Position numbers and translations under genes: made by a program. Positions 32,582 to 39,166 of a stretch of 39,166 nucleotides of DNA are shown one piece after another. Location: contig JAPYUI010000012.1 of the NCBI GenBank assembly GCA_029936175.1, positions 9,528 through 48,693 on the forward strand, written 5' to 3'. Position 1 is the first letter of the stretch, and the number at the start of each line of letters is the position of its first letter. This DNA is from Kiritimatiellia bacterium. Its GTDB lineage: Bacteria > Verrucomicrobiota > Kiritimatiellia > SS1-B-03-39 > UBA6053. The notes under the pieces were generated by a model. It ran no database searches, was not told the DNA's origin, and worked only from the letters and a program-made list of their open reading frames with translations.

Positions 32582-33055
32582 ATGGATTTTCGAGATCTAA
32601 AAAGAATACTTGAATTGATGACGGCCAACGAGCTCAGCGAGCTTGACGTCGAGGACCAGGGCTTTCGCGTAAGTGCTCGCCGCGGACCGGGTTCCGCCGC
32701 GCCGCCCACCGTGACCACGCAGCCCGCCGCGCCAGCGATAGAGGTCCCCACCCCCACCTCAGCCCCTCCGTATGCCTCCGCGCCTTCTGCCCCTTCCGAG
32801 ATGGCAAATGATGGCATGGAAGCGGTCATTTCCCCGATGGTCGGGACCTTTTACCGGGCGGTCTCGCCGGAGGCAGATGTATTGGTCAAGGTGGGCGACA
32901 CGGTAAACGAGGATACCGTCGTCTGTATTATCGAGGCGATGAAGGTGATGAACGAGATCAAGGCCGAGACCCATGGGGTTATTCGACAGATTCTCGTGGG
33001 GAACGCCGAAGCGGTCGAATACAAGCAGCCGTTGTTCAAAGTCGAACCCGCCTGA
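32582..33055 (+). CDS. accB: Biotin carboxyl carrier protein of acetyl-CoA carboxylase
   Basis: 157 residues. The N-terminal helix region is followed by a Pro/Ala-rich linker (about 35-70) and the biotinyl domain, with biotin Lys121 in EAMKVMNE. It carries CO2 between biotin carboxylase and carboxyltransferase. The stop is five bases before accC, so they are one operon. No carboxyltransferase gene (accA/D) is in the window. Confidence 0.97.
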   Translation: MDFRDLKRILELMTANELSELDVEDQGFRVSARRGPGSAAPPTVTTQPAAPAIEVPTPTSAPPYASAPSAPSEMANDGMEAVISPMVGTFYRAVSPEADVLVKVGDTVNEDTVVCIIEAMKVMNEIKAETHGVIRQILVGNAEAVEYKQPLFKVEPA

Positions 33056-33060
33056 TTCCC

Positions 33061-34413
33061 ATGCTGAATCGCGTCCTCATAGCCAACCGCGGCGAGATTG
33101 CGTTGCGGATTATCCGTGCCTGCAAAGAGCTGGATGTGGAAACCGTTGCGGTGTACTCGGATGTGGATGAAGAGGCGATGCACGTGCATTTGGCGGACGA
33201 AGCCATCTGCATTGGTCCCGCTGCGGCTACCGATTCATACCTGAAAATATCCAGCATACTAAGTGCCGCAGAGATCGCCGATGTGGATGCCATCCATCCC
33301 GGCTATGGCTTCCTCGCGGAGAATGCCCGGTTCGCGGAAATTTGTGCGCAGTCAAACATCAAGTTTATCGGCCCGTCCCCGGAGGCCATTCGCAACATGG
33401 GCGACAAGGCGACGGCGCGGGCCACCATGAAAAAGGCGAAGGTGCCCATTACGCCGGGTAGCGATGGGGAGATCGTGTCGGATGAGGAGGCGCTATCGGT
33501 TGCTGCCAGCATCGGCTATCCGGTGATCGTTAAAGCTTCCGCCGGCGGTGGGGGCAAAGGCATGCGGGTTGCGCACAACAAGGCCAGCCTGGTCAAGGCC
33601 TTTAACACGGCGCGTAATGAAGCCGCCCAGGCTTTTGGTAACGCCGGTGTGTACATCGAAAAATATGTCGAAAGTGCGCGCCATATCGAAATTCAGCTCA
33701 TGTGCGATGAGCATGGAAACGTGGTGCACCTGGGCGAGCGCGACTGCAGCATCCAGCGTCGCCACCAGAAGTTGCTGGAGGAAAGCCCCTCGCCCCTGCT
33801 GAAGGCGGACATGCGCAAAAAGATGGGCGACGCGGCGGTCAAGGCGGCTAAGGCCGTGAAATACACCAACGCGGGTACGGTCGAGTTTCTCTACGACGAA
33901 AAGGCGGAAAAATTTTATTTCATGGAAATGAACACCCGGATCCAGGTGGAGCATCCCGTGACCGAGGAAGTCACGGGCGTGGACCTGATCAAGGAGCAGA
34001 TTCGGGTGGCGTCCGGCGAGAAACTGTCCTTCTCGCAACGGGAGATCAAGATGCGCGGCCACGCGATTGAATTTCGGGTGAATGCCGAGGATCCCGATCG
34101 GGATTTCGCCCCGGCACCGGGTTTGGTCAACTGGATGAACTTTCCCGGTGGAATCGGTATTCGTGTGGATTCCTGCGTGTATACCGGCTATAAGATCCTG
34201 CCGTTTTACGACAGCATGATCGCCAAGCTGATCGTTTTTGGCCGGGACCGGCCCGAGGCGGTTGCCCGACTCTCCCGCGCCCTCGATGAATTCATTATCG
34301 ACGGCCCACCGACCACGATTAAGTTGGGCCAGGCGCTGCTCAAGGACCAGCAGTTTCTCGACGGTAAGTACCATACCGGCTATCTCGAACATTTCATGAA
34401 GGACCGCTTCTAG
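33061..34413 (+). CDS. accC: Biotin carboxylase subunit of acetyl-CoA carboxylase
   Basis: 450-residue ATP-grasp enzyme that carboxylates biotin on AccB. N-terminal [13 protein letters not shown], the glycine-rich lid [11 protein letters not shown], catalytic [13 protein letters not shown] and [13 protein letters not shown], and the C-terminal FRVNAED are all present. Length is standard. No Shine-Dalgarno is obvious, consistent with coupling to accB. Confidence 0.98.
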   Translation: MLNRVLIANRGEIALRIIRACKELDVETVAVYSDVDEEAMHVHLADEAICIGPAAATDSYLKISSILSAAEIADVDAIHPGYGFLAENARFAEICAQSNIKFIGPSPEAIRNMGDKATARATMKKAKVPITPGSDGEIVSDEEALSVAASIGYPVIVKASAGGGGKGMRVAHNKASLVKAFNTARNEAAQAFGNAGVYIEKYVESARHIEIQLMCDEHGNVVHLGERDCSIQRRHQKLLEESPSPLLKADMRKKMGDAAVKAAKAVKYTNAGTVEFLYDEKAEKFYFMEMNTRIQVEHPVTEEVTGVDLIKEQIRVASGEKLSFSQREIKMRGHAIEFRVNAEDPDRDFAPAPGLVNWMNFPGGIGIRVDSCVYTGYKILPFYDSMIAKLIVFGRDRPEAVARLSRALDEFIIDGPPTTIKLGQALLKDQQFLDGKYHTGYLEHFMKDRF

Positions 34414-34431
34414 GCGGCACGTTGCACCGGC

Positions 34432-35001
34432 ATGGACTTTGACGCCATTTTTGATGTGCATCGCCAGGTGGTTGATCATATCGAGCACCAGCTCAGGGAA
34501 CCCATTCTCGCCGCCGCCCGTTCGCTCGAGGATTGCCTGCGCGCCGGTGGAAAAATTCTTGTCTGTGGTAATGGCGGCAGTGCCTGTGATGCCCAACACT
34601 TCGCCGGCGAGCTGGTGAATCGGTTCCTGCTGGACAGCCGCCCCTACGCTGCGCTTGCCCTGACGGTGGATGCCGCCGTGTTAACATCCTGTGGCAACGA
34701 TTATGGATTTGATCAAGTCTATGAAAGGCAGGTCCGGGCACTCGGGCAGGAAGGGGACCTGCTCATCGCTATCTCTACCAGTGGGAATTCAGAAAACGTC
34801 TTGCGTGCTTGCCATGCCGCACAGGAAATCGGCCTCAAGCGTATCGGCTTGCTCGGTGGAAGCGGTGGAAAAATTGCGGGCCAAGTCGATCTCCCCATCA
34901 CGATCGCCTGCACCAGCGAGGTGCCGCGCATCCAGGAAGGCCACCTGATTATCCTGCATGCGCTTTGCGAGATCGTCGAAGAATCCCTGGAAAAGGAATA
35001 A
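34432..35001 (+). CDS. gmhA: Sedoheptulose-7-phosphate isomerase (SIS domain)
   Basis: 189 residues; makes the heptose precursor for lipopolysaccharide core. The SIS signature CGNGGSACDAQHFAGEL and ISTSGNSENVL are typical of GmhA, as are GNDYGFDQVYERQ and the C-terminal EVPRIQEGHL, which holds metal-binding residues. A single SIS domain of this length fits. It follows accC by about 18 bases. Confidence 0.92.
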   Translation: MDFDAIFDVHRQVVDHIEHQLREPILAAARSLEDCLRAGGKILVCGNGGSACDAQHFAGELVNRFLLDSRPYAALALTVDAAVLTSCGNDYGFDQVYERQVRALGQEGDLLIAISTSGNSENVLRACHAAQEIGLKRIGLLGGSGGKIAGQVDLPITIACTSEVPRIQEGHLIILHALCEIVEESLEKE

Positions 35002-35008
35002 TGTCCTC

Positions 35009-35923
35009 ATGCCTGATATCCAGCTCGTAATCGTTGGTTCCATCGGTATCGATACGATCGAAACGCCGACCGAGAAACGCGAAGGTATCCTCGGCGGGTC
35101 CGCGAGCTACGCCTGCGCTGCCGCCTCGTTTTTTGCTCGCACCGGGATGGTCGGGGTTGTGGGTACGGATTTTCCGTCCAACTATGTCGACCTCTACAAC
35201 CATTTTGGCATCTGCCAGGAAGGCTTGCAGACGGAAGAAGGCAAGACCTTCAGCTGGAGCGGCGTGTACCACGAAAACATGGATGACCGGGACACCTTGG
35301 ACACCCAGTTGAATGTGTTCGAGCACTTTGCCCCGAAACTGCCGGCATCGTATATTGATGTCCCGTACCTTTTTCTTGGGAACATTCATCCATCGCTTCA
35401 GTTGGACGTGCTGAATCAAGTCAGCAATCCCACCTTCACCCTGGTCGATACTATGGACCTCTGGATCAATATCTCCCGCGAGGAATTGGACGCCGTGGTG
35501 GCCAAGGTCGATATGTTGACGCTCAATGAATCCGAGGCGCGTTTGTATACGGACCAGCATCACCTACTGGATGCGGCACCTGCCTTGCTGGCGAAAGGAC
35601 CCCGGTACGTGCTGATAAAGCGGGGCGCCCACGGCTCGGTGCTTTTCTCTTCGTCAGGTGATATCTTCATCATCCCGGCTTTTCCTGTGCGTCACGTGAA
35701 TGATCCGACGGGTGCCGGTGATTCGTATGCCGGGGGCCTGATGGGATACCTGGCTCAGCAGGATGACATCCGTGAGGACACCCTGCGCAATGCCATGATG
35801 TATGGGGGCATCACCGCCTCGTTCGGCGTCGAGAAATTCAGCCTTGAGCGGCTGAAGGAAATCAACCGGGCAGATCTCGATGATCGGGCCGATACCTTTC
35901 GCAAGATGGTGGATATTCCCTGA
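35009..35923 (+). CDS. PfkB-family carbohydrate or nucleoside kinase
   Basis: 304 residues from ATG at 35009 (MPDIQLVIVGSIGID); the ORF track's 34958 start lies inside gmhA. ILGGSASYACAA near the N-terminus and NDPTGAGDSYAGGL near the C-terminus (anion hole and catalytic Asp) define the family. Adjacent gmhA would suit a heptose-7-phosphate kinase (HldA-like), but adenosine- and ribokinase-type members look similar, so the substrate is open. The gap to gmhA is seven bases. Confidence 0.88.
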   Translation: MPDIQLVIVGSIGIDTIETPTEKREGILGGSASYACAAASFFARTGMVGVVGTDFPSNYVDLYNHFGICQEGLQTEEGKTFSWSGVYHENMDDRDTLDTQLNVFEHFAPKLPASYIDVPYLFLGNIHPSLQLDVLNQVSNPTFTLVDTMDLWINISREELDAVVAKVDMLTLNESEARLYTDQHHLLDAAPALLAKGPRYVLIKRGAHGSVLFSSSGDIFIIPAFPVRHVNDPTGAGDSYAGGLMGYLAQQDDIREDTLRNAMMYGGITASFGVEKFSLERLKEINRADLDDRADTFRKMVDIP

Positions 35924-36019
35924 TACAGCCTCGCTTGGAGGAACGGGATGCCTGGGTGGAGAACGGGCCGTGCGTTCGTCGACTCGATGGCGGTTGAAGA
36001 CGATAGTGGAAGGTTCAAT

Positions 36020-37474
36020 ATGTGGCGCATGATACGTAGAGGGATTCAGGTGCTTTCAGGTGGGGCCTGCCTGGCTTGTCTCGGCGCTGAACCGCTGACT
36101 CTCGCGCATTTCCAGCAGAGAATCGTCGAGACGCATCCCGCCTTTGCCGCGGAAGTTTTGCATGTTGCGGTGGCCGAAAAACGCCGTGATGCACTTCGGG
36201 GAAGGGAGGACTGGATCCTGTCCGCTTCGCCGTTCTACCGCGACGAAGAACCCGTATCCAGCAGTACCTTCACCCCGACGGATCAGCAACTGTTCGGGGC
36301 GGATCTAAGCCTGAGCCGTTCGGTATGGAACACCGGCGGACGCGTGGGGTTTTCCCTGAATTATGATTATACGGACCAGGAAACCCCCTTGATCGAGATT
36401 CCGGGTGCAGCGGCGGGCATGGGGCTGGTGATATCCGAGCCCAGTTTCCACCGCCATCGAGCCCTGATCACCTACCTGCATCCGCTCCTGCGCAACCATC
36501 GGGGGATTCAGGATCGCCTCGAGTACGACTTGCGGGACCTGGATGTCCGCCTATCCGAATTGCAGACCCTCGAGAACCGGGAGGATCTATTGCTGGAAAT
36601 GAGCAGCAAGTACCTGGACTGGGTCCTGCTGGTTGAGCAGTTACGCATCGTCCGGGGCCGTGAACAACTTTCGGTGGACCAGTATGAAGAAAGCGGCCGT
36701 CGTCGAGCCCAGAACCTGGTGGATGAGGTGGACGTGTTACGCGCTGAGAACGGCGTGCAGGTTGCGCGTCAACGCACGGTACTGACCCAGGCCCATGCGC
36801 GTGCCGCACAGCGCGAACTGGAAATCCTGGTCAGCTTGGAGGAAGATGGAACGCGCATGCCGGATTTTGCCCTGTACGAAACGAGTGAACATCCCGGCGT
36901 CGATGAATCCTGGTATGCATCATCCCGTCCGATGCGTACGCTGGAGACCTTGCGGGATCAGTTGAGACGCCGGATGCTTTCACTCGCCGATGGTGAGCGG
37001 GCCCGATTGGACCTCGTCCTTTCAGGGGGCCTCGCCAGCGGCGACGTATCCTATGGCGACAGTGCCGAGTTTGATCGACCGGAAGCGCAGATCGGATTGC
37101 AGTTTTCGGTTCCCCTGGGGAACCGAACGATGAAACGTGAAGCAGAGGCCACGCTTCTGGAATTGCAGAAGATTCACAAGCAGGAAGAGCATATGCGTCT
37201 CCAGCTCAAGGCCGCCCTGGAGACCGTTCATATTCAGATGGGCGAGCTCGAAAAAGTTATCGAATTGAACCGAAAACAGGTAAACGCCGCGAAAAAGCAA
37301 ACCGCCGAGGAGCGGAAAGCCTATGACCAGGGACGCAGCCCCCTGACCTTTGTGATTCAAAGTCGGGATGGTGAAGCCCGGGCCGAGAACCTGCACGCGG
37401 AGAATGCGGTGCAGTACCAGAAGATGTTCCTGCAGTACCAGGCCCTGCGGGACGAGCTGCTCCCGGGGGATTGA
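36020..37474 (+). CDS. TolC-family outer-membrane efflux protein
   Basis: 484 residues from ATG at 36020 (MWRMIRRGIQVLSGGACLACLG), which has GGAAGG six bases upstream and starts a signal peptide; the track's 35948 start adds a nonsecretory leader. The body is two long helical stretches typical of an OEP tunnel, e.g. ENREDLLLEMSSKYLDW and MGELEKVIELNRKQVNA, with barrel-like strands between (GRVGFSLNYDYTD). No RND or membrane-fusion partner is adjacent. A lipid-anchor Cys at residue 15 or 18 is possible but the lipobox is not clear. Confidence 0.88.
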   Translation: MWRMIRRGIQVLSGGACLACLGAEPLTLAHFQQRIVETHPAFAAEVLHVAVAEKRRDALRGREDWILSASPFYRDEEPVSSSTFTPTDQQLFGADLSLSRSVWNTGGRVGFSLNYDYTDQETPLIEIPGAAAGMGLVISEPSFHRHRALITYLHPLLRNHRGIQDRLEYDLRDLDVRLSELQTLENREDLLLEMSSKYLDWVLLVEQLRIVRGREQLSVDQYEESGRRRAQNLVDEVDVLRAENGVQVARQRTVLTQAHARAAQRELEILVSLEEDGTRMPDFALYETSEHPGVDESWYASSRPMRTLETLRDQLRRRMLSLADGERARLDLVLSGGLASGDVSYGDSAEFDRPEAQIGLQFSVPLGNRTMKREAEATLLELQKIHKQEEHMRLQLKAALETVHIQMGELEKVIELNRKQVNAAKKQTAEERKAYDQGRSPLTFVIQSRDGEARAENLHAENAVQYQKMFLQYQALRDELLPGD

Positions 37475-37477
37475 GCC

Positions 37478-37513
37478 CGGGAGGGACCGAGGTCCACTGC
37501 TCCCGCTGTTTTT
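37478..37513 (+). terminator. Candidate intrinsic terminator after the TolC-family gene
   Basis: CGGGAG and CTCCCG close a stem containing GGAC-CGAG-GTCC, followed three bases later by TTTTT. The bipartite stem and T-run are reasonable but not textbook; the RmlD-like gene starts 38 bases further on, so readthrough is likely to matter. Confidence 0.4.
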
Positions 37514-37550
37514 CCTTTGCATTCGGTTCAAATTCGCCCAACTTTCAGGC

Positions 37551-38405
37551 ATGCAGAAAGTGTTGATTACCGGTGCCAGTGGTTTTCTTGGAACGGCTAT
37601 TTCGCGTGCGTTCAGGAAAGACCGTGAGCTGGTATGCCATACCCACACGCGGGGAGGGGAGGGGTACCGCGCGGCTGACCTTCGAGACGCCGATGCGTGT
37701 AAGCAGCTGGTTGATGAAGTCCAGCCGGATATCCTGATCCATCCGGCTGCGTATCGCGATCCCGATTTCTGTGAGAGGCATCCGCAGGAATCCACCTTGT
37801 TGAATGTTGATAGCGTGAGGCACTTGCAGGCGGGACTTGCCGGGGATGCCCTGCTTGTCTATGTAAGTTCCGACTACGTGTTTTCCGGCCAGGATCCCCC
37901 GTACCGCGAAGAGGATCCAAGGGGTGCCGTAAACCTGTACGGGCGCCAGAAAATGGCCGCCGAGGAACTGGCGGCACAACACCCCAATCACTTGATTCTA
38001 CGTATGCCGGTACTTATAGGGGAGGATCCCGTCCACCAGCCCGGGTTCATTTCCAAGATGCGCGAGGCCATTGGAGACAAGACCCCGCGGGCGATAGACG
38101 ATGTACTGGCGCGATTTCCAACCTGGACCCGGGACATCGCAGAGGCCATTTGTTTCCTGATCCAGCAGGAGCAGCGCGGCGTATTTCACTGTTCCAGCCA
38201 GCACGGCGGAACGACCTACGCATTGCACCAGGTCCTGGCCGAGATGCTGGGTGAGAACATGGAACATTTGAGCCCGTCCCATGAGGTGCTGGTGCGTCCA
38301 GCAGCGCGGCCTCGTGATTCCCAGCTTTCCCCCGAAAAAATCCTGGAACGGGGCTTCACGGGCTTCAAAACCTTCCCTGAGGTCCTGCGGGAATTACATA
38401 TATAA
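37551..38405 (+). CDS. RmlD-like NAD(P)-dependent sugar nucleotide reductase (extended SDR)
   Basis: 284 residues from ATG at 37551 (MQKVLITGASGFLGTA); the track's upstream start is in the TolC gene. Rossmann GASGFLG, AADLRD, then HPAAYRDPDF, VSSDYVFSG and the catalytic pair in NLYGRQK (Tyr and Lys). This matches the RmlD/dTDP-4-dehydrorhamnose reductase group, but no other rml gene is in view, so the sugar is uncertain. Confidence 0.85.
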   Translation: MQKVLITGASGFLGTAISRAFRKDRELVCHTHTRGGEGYRAADLRDADACKQLVDEVQPDILIHPAAYRDPDFCERHPQESTLLNVDSVRHLQAGLAGDALLVYVSSDYVFSGQDPPYREEDPRGAVNLYGRQKMAAEELAAQHPNHLILRMPVLIGEDPVHQPGFISKMREAIGDKTPRAIDDVLARFPTWTRDIAEAICFLIQQEQRGVFHCSSQHGGTTYALHQVLAEMLGENMEHLSPSHEVLVRPAARPRDSQLSPEKILERGFTGFKTFPEVLRELHI

Positions 38406-38516
38406 CATATCGTGCCGAATAGTTAAAATTTGCTGAAAATACTCACCACTGACGCATATAACCTCGTTGAATATTTCCCCTGACTTGGTTTAAAAACTGC
38501 TTTCCTTCCTAGGGTG
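38406..38516. other. AT-rich leader of the transglycosylase gene
   Basis: About 110 bases, richer in A and T than the surroundings. TTGAAT (about 38467) with TTAAAA 17 bases later is the best promoter-like pair, but the -10 match is poor. No gene or hairpin stands out. Confidence 0.3.
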
Positions 38517-39164
38517 ATGAAAATTAAGCGGTCAGCGGACCGTTGCGTGCTGGGGTGTATCGCGACGTTCCTTTACCTGGCATTCGTGGTGCAATGGGTG
38601 CAATTTACGGCATATGATCATGGCGTAACGGGAGTGGTCTATTTCGACTTCGACACCGCGACTGTTCCCGTCTCCCCGATGATCAAGCCCGCCACGGTTC
38701 GCGTTGACCACAGCGGTTCCCGTCTCCGATCGGCTTCCGACTTGCTGGTTGACGCGATGATTCACGTGGAGTCGCGCGGTAATCCCTTGGCCGTCGGTGC
38801 GGCGGGCGAGCGGGGCTTGATGCAGATCATGCCGACAACCTGGGAAGAAACGACCAGGCGAATGTACCGGAAACCGGTGCCTTTTGGTGAAGCGTTTAAT
38901 CCCGATGTCAACCGGGACGTAGGTACCCGCTATCTCCGTGATATTCAAGGCTGGCTTTCCTATTACAGCGAGCAATGGGATTCAGATTTGCGATCCTTGA
39001 TCCTGGCATCGTACAACGCCGGTTTCACGTCGGTTTCCGAGCGCGGTTTCGATGTGAATCGCATGCCGAGACGGGTGCGGGATTACGTGTCCCGCTGTAG
39101 CGCGTTGCATGACGATTACATGCAGACGGTTGCGGACCCGCAGGTCCTCGCGCTGGTCGAGTAG
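38517..39164 (+). CDS. Lytic transglycosylase (SLT domain)
   Basis: 215 residues from ATG at 38517, with GTG three bases earlier as an alternative. A hydrophobic segment near residues 10-30 is a signal anchor or signal peptide. The Slt fold has catalytic Glu in HVESRGNPLAVG (about residue 85), then GLMQIMPTTW and ASYNAGFTSV, the standard motifs. It cleaves peptidoglycan with 1,6-anhydro product formation. The gene ends right at the window edge. Confidence 0.92.
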   Translation: MKIKRSADRCVLGCIATFLYLAFVVQWVQFTAYDHGVTGVVYFDFDTATVPVSPMIKPATVRVDHSGSRLRSASDLLVDAMIHVESRGNPLAVGAAGERGLMQIMPTTWEETTRRMYRKPVPFGEAFNPDVNRDVGTRYLRDIQGWLSYYSEQWDSDLRSLILASYNAGFTSVSERGFDVNRMPRRVRDYVSRCSALHDDYMQTVADPQVLALVE

Positions 39165-39166
39165 GG

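Noticed and set aside
33493-34599. 368-residue minus-strand ORF opposite accC
   Set aside because: accC on the other strand has full motifs and normal length; the antisense ORF has no recognisable motif and covers two plus-strand genes.

Overview
This window looks like chromosomal DNA from a Gram-negative member of the PVC superphylum, most likely a Verrucomicrobiota lineage. The reasons are three Tat-exported or similar Gfo/Idh/MocA and phosphoesterase proteins, a sulfatase, a Pirellula/Verrucomicrobium-type dehydrogenase with a CxxCH heme domain, a PQQ-like propeller protein, an EF-hand secretory protein, and outer-membrane FadL and TolC families with a sedoheptulose-7-phosphate isomerase. 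This placement is inferred from gene content; no rRNA or tRNA gene is visible. No intergenic gap exceeds about 220 bases, so no stretch over 300 bases lacks a gene. I saw no CRISPR array, insertion sequence or prophage.

Region 1 (1-8720, all minus strand) is a regulatory directon. It reads, in transcription order, a 7TM-type sensor histidine kinase, a second soluble paralogous histidine kinase (4-base overlap), an NtrC-type sigma54 activator, a SprT-like metalloprotease, a Tat-exported metallophosphoesterase and a truncated Gfo/Idh/MocA oxidoreductase. Region 2 (8889-14584) has a divergent pair, a FabF-like ketoacyl synthase (minus) and a FadL/TodX outer-membrane channel (plus), followed on the plus strand by a VAO/PCMH-type flavoprotein oxidase and a receiver-histidine kinase fusion. 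The FadL leader carries two matching dyads and a sigma54-like element, and a near-consensus sigma54 promoter lies in front of the receiver-kinase. The NtrC activator of region 1 is the obvious candidate to read these sites, which would make regions 1 and 2 one circuit; this is inference.

Region 3 (14630-21990) holds a PHP phosphoesterase, a small anchored protein of unknown function, a sulfatase convergent with a second Gfo/Idh/MocA protein, an EF-hand protein with a clear terminator, a trypsin-like PDZ protease with a structured leader, and a PHP histidinol-phosphatase. Region 4 (22027-29423, minus) contains the dehydrogenase, PQQ propeller, Ser/Thr kinase and CII-like HTH genes at very short spacings, plus a double thioredoxin-fold protein and a DnaQ-type exonuclease that unexpectedly has a signal peptide.

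Region 5 (29514-39164, plus) is largely housekeeping: cysS, tmk, holB, accB, accC, gmhA, a PfkB kinase, a TolC-family channel, an RmlD-like reductase and a lytic transglycosylase.
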